Shown piece by piece: positions 35,656 to 46,559 of a stretch of 64,000 nt of DNA. Source of the stretch: Stenogyne calaminthoides (taxonomy: Eukaryota; Streptophyta; Magnoliopsida; Lamiales; Lamiaceae); assembly GCA_037126765.1 (NCBI GenBank), contig JBBCBC010000026.1, positions 28,319,698 to 28,383,697 of the forward strand. Reading direction: 5' to 3'. Positions within the stretch are counted from its first letter, which is position 1. Every line of letters starts with the position of its first letter. The notes under the pieces were generated by a model, which made no database searches, was not told the DNA's origin, and saw only the letters and a program-made list of their open reading frames with translations. Both the position numbers and the translations under genes were made by a program.

Positions 35656-35708
35656 TACTTCACCAGCAAACTAATACTATATCGCTTGCCAACTAATACT
35701 TAGTTTGT

Positions 35709-35900
35709 GAAATAGAATATTTGCAGCAAGAAACGAACAAACAGCGAAGAGCAAAACACAGGATTTTACGTGGTTCGATCTAAAGATCTACGTTCACGGA
35801 TCAGAGATTTCACTAACTCAACCGACGATTACACCATATACAAATCACTCAATGTCTCAAAACTGAATCCAAGTTCTTCCTCTCTCTATGAACTCCCAAT
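35709..35900. mobile_element. LTR-retrotransposon (Copia-like) LTR fragment, copy B
   Basis: Orthologous to 2766-2960, with the ACGTGGTTCGATC...AGATCTACGTTCACGG block conserved. Neither copy has an internal domain. Confidence 0.4.
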
Positions 35901-37473
35901 CTCAAAATTGAATTTTGCACTCTGTTACTAATCTATCGAAATAACTGAGGGAGTGTTTGAAATATCTAAAACAGCTTCTAGAAACATTTATTTTTAAAGT
36001 TCTCTCCCACAATTTTTGAAAATAAGTACTTCTGAAAGTTGTTTTAAGTGTTTCAAAACACACCCTGAATGAATGATTCTAATCGTGAAGCTGCTAACAA
36101 ACTAACAGAATTGCCAATGATGTATGCGCCAATGGAATGGCGCGTTGCATGCGCATGAAACGGATTCTGAAACCATCAAATTTGCGGGCCTTTCTTCTAT
36201 TTAATTAGCATGAAATGGGCTTGGCTTGTTAGTTGGGCCCAATTCAGAACAAATGGGCTCAACACTTGACTAAAACAGATCCATTTGGAGTGACTCACCC
36301 TTACGTGCAAGGCCCAACGGCCATTATCTCTTAGGTCCAAGGTTTTAAAAAAATTACTGACAGGTGCAAAATGGATACTAAAAAGATTGATATACCCTTC
36401 ATTTCCTATTTTTAAAAATCACCTCCTTTCACTTAAGGGATTGATGCTATTTTTATTCATCTTCATAAAAACGTTCATGTAAAAAACATTACAACTTGAA
36501 ATCCATATCAAAAAATTGAAAATTATAAAAATTTACAAACTAAATATTTTTAAAAATTACGAAAATTTACATATTTTCATCTAAAGAATTCAGAAATTTA
36601 CATATTTGTAATCCAAAAGTTTACATATTATTGAAAATTATAGAAAAATTATATTTTCATATCAAAATTACGTATTTTCATCTAAAATATTCAGAAATTT
36701 ACAATATGAAATCTAAATATTACAGAAATTGAAATTTTAAAAAAAATTACGAAATTAAAATCTAAAAAATTGCAGAAATTACATAAATTAAAATCTAAAA
36801 TCTCAAAGTTATATATTTTCATCCTCATTTTGACATGAACATGTGCATATAAAACATGCACAAGTTCATCAAACACATGAACATGTTCATCAAAATCTAA
36901 AAAAATGCACAAAAACCCCAAATCCAGATTGCCACCACCATCATCTATCTCCAGATAAACCAAGAAAATTCAGATTGCCACCATCTCCATCCATCTCCAA
37001 ATTCAAATTCAGAAATAAATAAAACACAAAAAATGCAACAAACAATAGTTTCCATGTTCGATTTTCGCCACACATTAAACAAAAAGTTTATATAATATTA
37101 ATCTAAACAAACAATAACAAACATAAGCATAATTAACAAATAATTCCATGTCATCTACTCGACATAATCAGAATTTCCTTAATTCTCAAGTTTGGATGCC
37201 CATTATCCATTCGCTTATAAACTCAGACCAAATGGTAAAATCTTATATCAAAGCTTTTATTATTTGCAGACTAGTGCGTCTCTCAAGTTCACCGTCTTGA
37301 GCCCCAGCAGATCTTCGTCTTCTCTGGGGAGAGGTGGGGGAGGGTGGCCGCGGCAGCCGCGTCAATTTGAGAGAGGGAGAGCATGTATTAGGGTTTTTTA
37401 AATGAATGGAATGAATTTGAATTTATTCTCAAATACTCGCAAATATCGATAATTATACCGTATATACTACTAA

Positions 37474-38285
37474 TTAAATGCCATACTTGATCTTAGTATA
37501 CATAACAAATTGATAGACCTTCTTAGGATCAGCCAAGGATTTGCGAACACTATCTCTCTCCATGCATCTCTTTGCCCACGCAATCAATTTAGGACAATGC
37601 TCTTCGATGCTAAAGTTACCCAAAATTTCATAGGTTTCAAACCAGCAATAATATGTAATTAGTGCCACGTCAACAAAACCAAAAATGTCACCACCAAAGT
37701 AAGTATTGTCACCCAGCTCTTGTTCCATCAACTTGAGGCCCTCCATGAATTCTTTCGACGCTAATTTTAGCTCTTCTTCTTTAGTCGAGCATATTTTTTT
37801 TGAAGGATAATTTACCTAGAGAATAAAATTCAGAAATAAAATGTAAATATTGTAACAAATTAGTTAAAACGTGCATGAAATTTATTTTCTTATAAAAAAA
37901 TATCCACTAGAATTAGTATATGAACATTATTTAAAGGGGCCTTTTTCAGTACTTATATATTATTACGTACCCTTTTTTCGACAATATCAGCCCAAAACCT
38001 AGCTTGAGCTCTCTGGTACGGATCAGAAGGCATCAATGGAGATATATCCTTCCATGCCTCATCGATATACTCAACGATGATGAGGGATTCGCAAATGGGT
38101 TTTCCATTGTGAATCAAAACCGGGATTTTCTTGTGAACCGGGTTCATCTCAAGCAAAAGTTGCCCTTTATTTTCCAAATCTTGTTCCTTGTACTCATATT
38201 TAATCTTCTTTTCAGCTAATGCAATTCTAGCCCTCATGCCAAACATGCTAAATTCAGCGTCTAAAAGAACAACCTCATTCGCCAT
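37474..38285 (-). CDS. GSTU-1B: tau-class glutathione S-transferase, intact
   Basis: Exon 1 is 38285-37971 (105 codons, from MANEVVLLDAEF) and exon 2 37815-37474 (113 codons plus stop). The 155-bp intron has donor GTACGT and acceptor CTCTAG, phase 0. The product is 218 aa. Seen residues are Ser13 (EFSMFGMRAR), Lys40, I54-P55 (KKIPVLIHNGKP), E66-S67 (CESLIIVEYIDE), and in the helical domain GDNTYFGG, GFVDVAL and LIAWAKRC. It belongs with GSTU-2 by sequence (SM at the active site, NFSIEEHCPK, K-YG(I/V) C-terminus). This is the only functional GSTU-1 in the window, since the copy A version is broken. Confidence 0.93.
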
Positions 38286-38330
38286 GTTTATTTTTAGAAA
38301 GGTGTGAAGTATGAAGAATGGATTTCCTTA

Positions 38331-38340
38331 CTATATATAG
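38331..38340 (-). promoter_or_regulatory. Probable TATA box of GSTU-1B
   Basis: CTATATATAG lies about 46-55 bases upstream of the ATG at 38285, identical to copy A. Confidence 0.55.
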
Positions 38341-38447
38341 TGTGAGGGAACATATAAGTTGAAGCCATGGTATGTAGAATTGTATGTGGAATTGTATGCG
38401 TAAAGGATTTTTTTTTTTTATGCTATCTGTAAGAAAATTGTGTAAAG

Positions 38448-38618
38448 GTGTCACTGTACCTTTGAAATTTCTTTCAATTGAGGGGGAGAACAAGATTCGA
38501 TTCTTTTTGGGAACAAATTTGAGTTATGGGAGTTATAAGGTGGATTGGTGAATTAAAGTGGATTGTTTTGGGTCTTGGTATGCGTTCTTAACAACTAACT
38601 TTGTCCGATAAAAAAAAA
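38448..38618. mobile_element. SINE-like element, copy B
   Basis: Orthologous to 5486-5656. The B-box-like segment (AGATTCGATTC) and the A tail are kept, while the A-box part is rewritten compared with copy A. Confidence 0.4.
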
Positions 38619-38633
38619 TGGTGTGGAATAGTA

Positions 38634-38976
38634 GGAGCGGCTACCATCTCCAGAGGTAAAACTTCAAAATGGAGTACCATTCCGCCTCCAATCGTACTCT
38701 ATTTTAGAATTTGGAAATAGAGTTTTGAATAGTGAACTCCATATTTTGAGTAATATTATTCACAACTCTAAACTCTATATCTATTATTTTATTAATATTT
38801 ATAAATATAATTATACAATTAATTTATATAACAAATACAATTAGAGTTATTCTGTTGTTTAAATTAGAATTATATTTAATTAGAGTTACTTTATATTATA
38901 ATTATAATATAATTAAAAAATTTAAATAATTAATTTTATTTTACAATTTTGGAGTTTTAAGCTGGAGATGGCTAAG
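38634..38976. mobile_element. MITE with CCATCTCCAG-type inverted ends, copy B
   Basis: Orthologous to 5671-6013, almost identical, with both inverted ends present. Confidence 0.55.
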
Positions 38977-39237
38977 GATTAATAACATCTGAGATTGTTG
39001 ATCATTCTATCTTCTAGATATGGATTAATATATAGGTTAAATGTTGGACTGAACTTGGAAAATGTTTTTAACTTTACTGATAAAAGCACAGAACATTCAA
39101 AAGCAAGAAAATTAAATAGATTTCGATTAATCAATCATATCAATTGAAATTTCCTACAAAGTTTGATCAGCACGTACGTGGTCATATTGAATGGTAACAA
39201 AGTTTAAATAGAAAAAATTCTTTAAATCAAATTAAGC

Positions 39238-39345
39238 TCATATTGGATGGTAACAAAGTATGAAGAATTAATTATTTCATTACTATATATAGTGCGAGGG
39301 AACATACATTGAAGCCATGGTATGTTGTATGCGTAAAGTGGGTTT
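39238..39345 (-). other. Relic GST promoter, copy B
   Basis: A second copy of the GSTU-1 promoter block (ACTATATATAGTGCGAGGGA, GAAGCCATGGTATG) without coding sequence behind it. In copy B the duplicated flank further upstream is also kept: 38985-39175 is repeated at 40372-40575 (TTGGACTGAACTTGGAAAAT, TTTTTAACTTTACT). This supports a lost GST unit. Confidence 0.5.
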
Positions 39346-39352
39346 TTAGAGA

Positions 39353-40250
39353 AAAAAATATTTTTGGTCCCATAATTTTTCTGTAATTTGTTTTTTGTCC
39401 CAAAATATTTACTATCCAAGGTCCCATAACTATTGTGTTTGTCCAATTTTTGTCTCATTTTCGCCGGAAAAACAAAAACGATGTCGTTTTTGTTCAAAAA
39501 TTAGGGATCTCTGATCGAGCGTATGTCCAAATTTTCGTTTGTCCAATTTTGGTCTCATAACTATTGTGTTTGTCCAATTTTTCTCCCATGTTTGTTTGTT
39601 TTAATTTTAATTTTAGTTGTAGCATAATTTTAGTTATTGTCATAATTTTAATTATTCTTTTAAGTTGCAGCATTTAATCTTAATATTGATTGAATTTATT
39701 GTTTGAATTACCTAGGAGTGAAAAATGAAAAAAAATAAAAAATAAACAGGCAGCGTCCACGTCACACGCACGATCGGAGATTGGACGTGTGACGTTGTTT
39801 TTGTTCAAAATTTGGGGATCTCCGATCGCGCGTGTGACGTGGACGCTAACTGTTTATTTTTTTATTTTTTTCATTTTTTACTCCATTTTAATATACACCT
39901 AGGTAATTTAAACAATTAAATTTAATTAATATTAAGATTAAGATTAAATGTTGCAACTTAAAAGAATAATTAAAATTATGCAGTAACAAAAATTATGGTA
40001 CAACTAAAATTAAAATTAAAAGAAACAGACATGGGACCAAAATTGGACAAAAGCAATAGTTATGGGACCAAAATTGGACAAACGATAATTTGGACATACG
40101 CGCGATCCGGAGATCCCCAATTTTTGAACGAAAACGACGTTGTTTTATTTTATTTTTTTCCGTGAAAATGGGACCAAATTGGACAGACGCGATAATTTTG
40201 GAACCAAAATTGGATAGTTAAATATTTTGGGACCAAAAAACTTTTTTTGT
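39353..40250. mobile_element. Long inverted-repeat (foldback) element, copy B
   Basis: Arms of about 400 bp face each other. TTTTTGGTCCCATAATTTTT, GGGATCTCTGATCGAGCG and TAGTTGTAGCATAATTTTAG on the left are matched inverted on the right (TTTGGGACCAAAAAACTTTT and others). The centre contains CACGTCACACGCACGATCGG and its inverse. No coding sequence was seen. Only the left arm survives in copy A. Confidence 0.75.
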
Positions 40251-42750
40251 CGAGTTTTTTATATGTTAATACTGTCAAACGGTCTTTAGAATGTTGTACC
40301 AAATATATGTGTAAAGGTGTGGACCAGTAGGAACAGCTAATGACTGAAATTGGGTCGACATGCATCATTTAATAACACCTGGGATTGTTGATCATTCTAG
40401 ATATTGAATTATTGATGGATAATGGGACAACGAATTGGATTAATATAAGTTTGCGTGTTGGACTGAACTTGGAAAATGTTTTTAACTTTACTTTATAAAA
40501 GCACAGAACATTCAAAAACAAGAAAATTAAATATATGTCGATTAATCAATCATATATAGCAGTTGAATTTTTCTACAAAGTTTTGTGTTGTAAGTCTCCA
40601 TGCATAAGCACATGCTCAAATATCTACGGACTTAATTTAAATAAGAGTTTTTAGATAAAGATAAAATTCTTTGATATGCATCAAAATCTTTGTTTTGAAT
40701 CCATATTTTGGATTCGAATTCTCAATTTCGATCATATTAAATTGTTCACTTTTGATTGGATCCGCAGAGCATGAGATCATTAAACTATTTACATTTTGGA
40801 ATTTTATCCTTTCATCTATTATTATATTGTTTTAGGTGAGAAAAGTAGGAGAAAAAAAATAAGAATAGAAGTAAAATGGTAATGTGATTGTAATAAATTT
40901 TGTGAAAATAAGTGTATATATATTTATACTCTATAGGAACAGATTAAAAGTTGGATGTGAAAATTTTAAACTAATATGTGACATGGACTGCGAAATTCTA
41001 ACTCCACCTGGACCTCATTGAACAAAGGCTTGAAAATGTCCGTTAGCCAACTTTTGATAGTTGAACATACATATAAGTCTTGGTCGAAAAAAACAAAACA
41101 TACATATAAGTAACATAGTCTACCTTGCAAATTCTAAATACATCATATTTTGTCTCTATTGCACAAATTAATAGAATAATTTAATTATTTCTGTTGCGGA
41201 GAATTTGAAACCGAACAATTATGATATTTTGCAGGAGTTAATTTAGTTTCGGTAAATGTGGAGAATTTGAAAACAAACAATACATGATATTTTGCAATAA
41301 AAGTCTTAATTTAGTTTCGGTAAATATAGTTTTAGTGGGTTGCGAGTGCGTAATTCTGAAAATTATTATTGAGATTTGTTTATTTTTATGCTGGTTCCAT
41401 ACTTAAGAATTTATTTGACATAAATATAATTTGGGTAAATGTATGTTTATTGGGTCTAAGAGTCGCATCAAGCTTATATCGCTAACTTTAATTAGTTGGA
41501 CTATGTCCTTATTTTACATTTGAAAGACTAGATTATTTTGTGTAGGATTTTAGTGCAAATTGATGATTTTAATTTTCATTAATTGTTTATTTTTTATATA
41601 ATTTTATATTTTTATTACCTAATTTTGGTTAACGACGAATCGAAGATTGATTTGATTTGAAGAAAGGACGTGCTTTTTTAATTTTTGTAGTAAAATTGAT
41701 TTTTTTTTTTTTATACAAATCACATGCCGAATATTTGCGAAAATCAAACGAAGGAAGTAATCGAGAAGTCCGTACTATGAGACCAGAATAGAAAAATGAC
41801 CAGCCCAAATTCAACAATTATGGAGTCCATGAACAAGCCCAATCAATTAAATGGTGCATCCCATTGATTTTGCCCTGACGAATTAATCTATAATCTATAA
41901 CTATATAAAAACAGAAGTAACCGTCAAAATAGAGTAAAGTTCACAGTGGCGCGTCACTGTTCACTCGCCCACTGGTGAATCCGTGCAGAAGTAGCCGTCA
42001 AAATAGAGTAAAGTTCACAGTGGCGCGTCACTGTTCACTCGCCCACTGGTGAATCCGTGCACTGCACTCGCCTAATACCGCGTGAACAATGTTTGTAGAA
42101 ATAATTTATAAATATCACAGACTTCTGCTGTAAAACAAAATTTTCGTACGGTTTGGCAAAAGTTTTCAATCAAGTTGCAATTTTATAAACTTTGATGGTG
42201 TTTAGTATTTCTCTTCTTTCTTCTGTATATATATTCCAAATTATACACTTCATTTCTCTTTCAAATTTGCAAACATTCATGTCAATCTTCGGGCATATCA
42301 ACTACAACCTTTATTTCGCAACAAAGAATTGGAGTATGAGGTATGAGATTATTGTACATCTATTTTTATTGTAATATTATTAGTGCAAAAATCTTATCAG
42401 AAAATGCTTCTAATAAAACGTTTGCAAATGCACTAACCTGTAAAATACACAGATCTGATGTTTCTTCATCGATCTACTCGATTGAAATATGACTTTATAT
42501 TTGTAGATTTGGGTAGTGTTATAAATAGCCTGTGAAAGTAAATATTTTTTTATGTTATTAAATTTTAATTTATTTTTTTTAGCAAAAAGAATTATTATTT
42601 AGACATTTATACTCATATTTAATTAATTAAAAAAATTAAATAAAATAGGAAAAAAATAAATGACTTTTTAAAAAAATATCAGCAGATTTTTATCTTAAAA
42701 ATTAGAATAACTTTCTAATCTCCCTCATCCGGTCAACACTCTTATATTAC
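40251..42750. other. Intergenic region upstream of GSTU-1B
   Basis: No gene was seen. 40372-40575 duplicates 38985-39175, and 41109-41560 is related to 48165-48540 (old cluster duplication). 39534-41150 is absent from copy A. Confidence 0.5.
41912..42059. repeat. 74-bp tandem duplication with hairpin, copy B only
   Basis: The unit starting CAGAAGTA(A/G)CCGTCAAAAT is present twice head to tail. Copy A has one unit (about 7320-7393). Each unit carries the AGTTCACAGTGGCGCG...CACTGTTCACT hairpin. Confidence 0.9.
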
Positions 42751-42759
42751 ATCATATTC

Positions 42760-43135
42760 AAACATTAATTTATCTCGTACTATATTATATTAAACTCGTT
42801 TTATCATTAATTTACCGTCTGCATCATTACTTTTTATTAATTGTATCATCATTAATTTACCCCGTATCACACACTATTGAAATTGTATCATCATTAATTC
42901 ACCGCGTATCACATTTTATTTAAGCTCGTACCACAATTAATTCATCTCGTGCCACATTTTACATAAGTTCGTACCACCATTATTTAACTTGTTTCACACT
43001 TTATTTAAGTTTGTACCACCATTAATTCAAGTACCACATTTTATTTAAGTCGTGTCACCATTAATTTTACCTCAGATCACTATTTTTTTCACTCAGATCA
43101 TGACTTTATTAAAAGTTTCGTCACCATTAATTAAA
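42760..43135. repeat. Degenerate minisatellite, copy B
   Basis: Orthologous to 8100-8470, with the same CGTACCACCATTAATTCA-type units but several units altered (for example CTCAGATCA variants). Confidence 0.65.
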
Positions 43136-43369
43136 TTTTACAAGTCCGAAGCACAAAATGATTTTGGGTTTTAATTTGACACTCTACTATTTGACAAATC
43201 TGATCGTGACATAACTGTGTGATATTTAAAAGTCTTGAAGATCTGTTTGTGAATATCTGTAATTCTTCATTTTTTTGGTTAAAAGCAAATGAAGGTGTAA
43301 ATAATTGTAACTTTCCAAGTGATTGGTTGAGAGAACCTACTCATTGTATCACTTAGCTAAAGTGGGGGG

Positions 43370-43905
43370 CTGCTTCTCTCTTCTCTTTCTATGTATTTGT
43401 ACTTTCATGGGCATTCTTGATGCTCAATTCCTAATAAAATTATCCTTTAAAAAAAAATTGGATAGGGATGGTACGTATAGAAAGATTAGCGGGTTAATTA
43501 GTGTTTTTTTTGGTTGAGTTTATTTTAGACATATTTGTTTGAGGCAGTTACTAGTGCAGTTCGGAAAGATATATAATTTAAACATCGACGCGTTTTAATA
43601 TTTTAAAAGAAGTTAATTTGTTAGCTATTATATCCCTTCTCATGCTTCTCTCTTCTCTTTCTATGTATGTATATGTACTTTCATTGGCATTCTTGATGCT
43701 CAATTCCTAATAAAATTATCTTTAAAAAAATATAAATTGGGTAGAGATGGTACGTGTAGAAAGATTAGCGGGTTAATTAGCGTTTTTTTAGAATTTCTTT
43801 TAGACACATTTAATTGAGACGGTCTTACGATGAGACAGAACATATATAATTTAGACGTTAATATTTTAAGAGAAGTGGGTATTAATTTGTTAGCGATTAT
43901 ATAAA
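43370..43905. repeat. Two-unit tandem repeat of about 266 bp, copy B
   Basis: Orthologous to 8702-9245. The junction after the first unit (GAGGCAGTTACTAGTGCAGT) and the end of the second differ from copy A. Confidence 0.6.
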
Positions 43906-44320
43906 ATGCCAAATACGTTATCTTAGATTTAAATACGAGTTTTTATCCTTTTTTTTAATGGGTTTTATTTATGTTAATATTTGGGGGAGTGGGGGCGTTG
44001 TGAAAAAAAAAGTACTATTAATTACAGTTTTTCTTTAAAGAATTATGCCGCCATTAAAAGTTATAACTATTATAGTAACATGTTACTAGAATGGTATAAA
44101 TATCCTCATCCGCACATATATAAGTACTAAAAAACGAGGTAATTAATTAAAATTCATTTCAAAACAAAATACAAGAAATCATGAATTACAATGAGAGACT
44201 AGCTCGCATTAGGCCAACAAGTGCCTTTATTCTTCCATAATTGCACACACACACACCACAAAATGTATATAACCAATATAAAATATTGATATATCATACA
44301 TACACACATACTAAATACTA

Positions 44321-46434
44321 CTAAACGCCGTATTTCTTCTGCAAAACCAAAACAAATTCATAAATCTTCTTAGGATCAGCCAATGATTTGCGAACACTCT
44401 CTTTTTCCATGCACTTCTTCGCCCACGTGATAATTTTAGGACAATGTTCCTCGATGCTAAAGTTACCACAAGTTTCATAGGTTTCGAACCAACTATAGAA
44501 TGAGACCAATGCCAAATCTACGAAACCAAAATTTTCACCACCAAAGTAAGTTTTGTCCCCTAATTCCCCTTCCAACAACTTAAGTGCCTCAATGAATTCT
44601 TTTTTGGCTGCTTCTAGCTCTTCTCCTTTTTTCAACCATGTCCTTCTTGCAGGATCCGCCACCTAGTTTGACAATGTAACAATAATCAAATAAAGTTAAT
44701 AATCAAACTTTTTTTTTTGAAGAAATAGTGCTTTTAATTACTGGTTAGTGTTTAAAAACATCCCTAAATAATATAAACCCTGTCACCTCTCAAGTGTCAA
44801 GTACTCTGTTTTAGGGCAGGGCACATAGGTTTGAGACATTTATATAGTGAGTTTGAGACTTAAATTAGGTTGATAAAAACTAAAACCACTGTGAAAAGAA
44901 ATTTTTGTGTATGATATGAAGAGACTTGTAAATATATATATCCACAAACCTGTCACAGTCACAAATAATTTGATGAAAACAAAATGAGGCCTACATATGT
45001 ATTAACGTTTCCCTTTCTGTAAACACCCGTTCCTTTTTTTAGTTGGATTCATTTAATATATTAAATTAGATTGATGAGACCCATAAAATAATGTAGATTG
45101 TGGAGAAAAAATGTGTAATGATTGATACTTAATTTTTAGCCTGGCAGCTAAGATGAAACATAAAATACTGAATGAATAACAGGATAAATAATACTCCCAC
45201 AGTTTTCATATTTTTCTTACTGATACGTACTATATCAATTACACACCCAAAAAAGGAAACTTTACCTATAATTTTTACCCACACAAGCTATATTTATTTA
45301 CCCTTTATGATGTTACTTTTTTTAACTCAATTAACTCACACTCAGAGGCGGACCTACGTTGGGGTCAGGGGGGTCACTGGGCCCCCCTGACCTCACTTGA
45401 ATTTCTTATATATATATATACACTTATAATTAAGATACATCTGTATGAGACAGTCTCATAGTAAGGCGAAGCATAAATTGTATATTAACGCTTTAATATT
45501 TTGGAAGGATGAGTATTATTTGTGTTATAGATTATACCATATATCATGTATAAAACCATCTCATACGAATGTCTGTCTCCTTTAAACAAAGTATTATGTG
45601 CATCATGTTCAATGTACACCACTATTACTAATCCTTGTAAAAATCTAACACTCTATAAATAAAATGTTGATTTTTAGGTGAGAAAGGGGTAACAAAATAG
45701 AGAAAGAATATGTATAATTCACATTTTCAATATACATATAAATGTATTCGACTCTGTTAATATAAAGATGTTTAGTCCAAATAATTTTCGAAAACATATA
45801 AAAATTCTAAAGTGCATTTAGCTACACTATGTTATAAATTGGGCCCCCCTCGGTAAAATTTCTGGGTCCGTCACTGCTCACACTCAAACTCAGTCAATTG
45901 AAGATGTATTAATTGAAATACCGACTATATGGCATCTTAAGTGATGTGGGCCCCACCTACCTATAACCTACCCACCTAAATCTTAAGGTAGAGAAAATCT
46001 CACGTCTTCACTCCTGACCACCCATTTCAGTACAAAAAATGAAATCAGCATATAAAAGTATAGTGCAAAACATGCCACGTATGCAAAATCTAATTCAAGA
46101 AATAAAATAACAATAGTACCTTTTTGTCAACAAAATCAGCCCAGAATCTAGCACGAGCTTTCTCGTACGGATCCGAAGGCAACAACGGAGATTTGTCGTT
46201 CCAAACCTCATCGATGTACTGAACGATTACGAGCGACTCGCAAACCGGTTTTCCATTGTGAACCAAAACCGGTATTTTCTTGTGAACCGGGTTCATGTCG
46301 AGCAAGAGTTGACTTTTGTTGGCCAAATCCTGTTCCTTGCTCTCGAATATAACCTCCTTTTCAGCTAATGCGATTCTGACTCTCATTGCGTACATGCTGA
46401 AGTAAGCATCCAATACAAAAACCTCGTCCCCCAT
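44321..46434 (-). CDS. GSTU-2B: tau-class glutathione S-transferase with transposon in intron
   Basis: Exon 1 is 46434-46120 (105 codons) and exon 2 44662-44321 (113 codons plus stop). The product is 218 aa with Ser13, Lys40, I54-P55 and E66-S67 as in copy A. The exon 1 protein is the same as in GSTU-2A; exon 2 differs only at PARR(T) and KSL(A)DPKK. The intron is 1457 bp against 924 bp in copy A because of a 534-bp hAT-type insertion (45343-45876). Splice sites (GTACTA donor, CTAG acceptor) are untouched, so the gene should still be expressed unless the insert affects splicing or attracts silencing. Confidence 0.93.
45343..45876. mobile_element. hAT-type non-autonomous transposon in GSTU-2B intron
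   Basis: The element starts CAGAGGCGGACCTACG and ends CTGGGTCCGTCACTG. The ends are imperfect inverted repeats (CAGAGGCGGACC against CAGTGACGGACC). It is flanked by the 8-bp direct repeat CTCACACT (45335-45342 and 45877-45884). Copy A has a single CTCACACT at the same place. An 8-bp target duplication and CAG..G ends are characteristic of the hAT superfamily. No ORF was seen. It inserted after the duplication. Confidence 0.92.
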
Positions 46435-46545
46435 GGTTTTGTTTTTTCTTACAAATGTGAGAACTGAGATGTGAGATGTAAATTTGCAAGTGTTGTGGTA
46501 GCAAATGTGCTTGTGTGGTGTGGAATACAAAGGATGCACTCACCA

Positions 46546-46556
46546 CTATATAAAGG
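46546..46556 (-). promoter_or_regulatory. Probable TATA box of GSTU-2B
   Basis: CTTTATATAGT lies about 110 bases upstream of the ATG at 46434, identical to copy A. Confidence 0.55.
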
Positions 46557-46559
46557 GGG

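Larger units (their letters stand above)
33014..37190. other. Intergenic region downstream of GSTU-1, copy B
   Basis: Matches 61-4230 with small indels and holds the same MITEs. No additional insertion or gene was seen. Confidence 0.6.
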
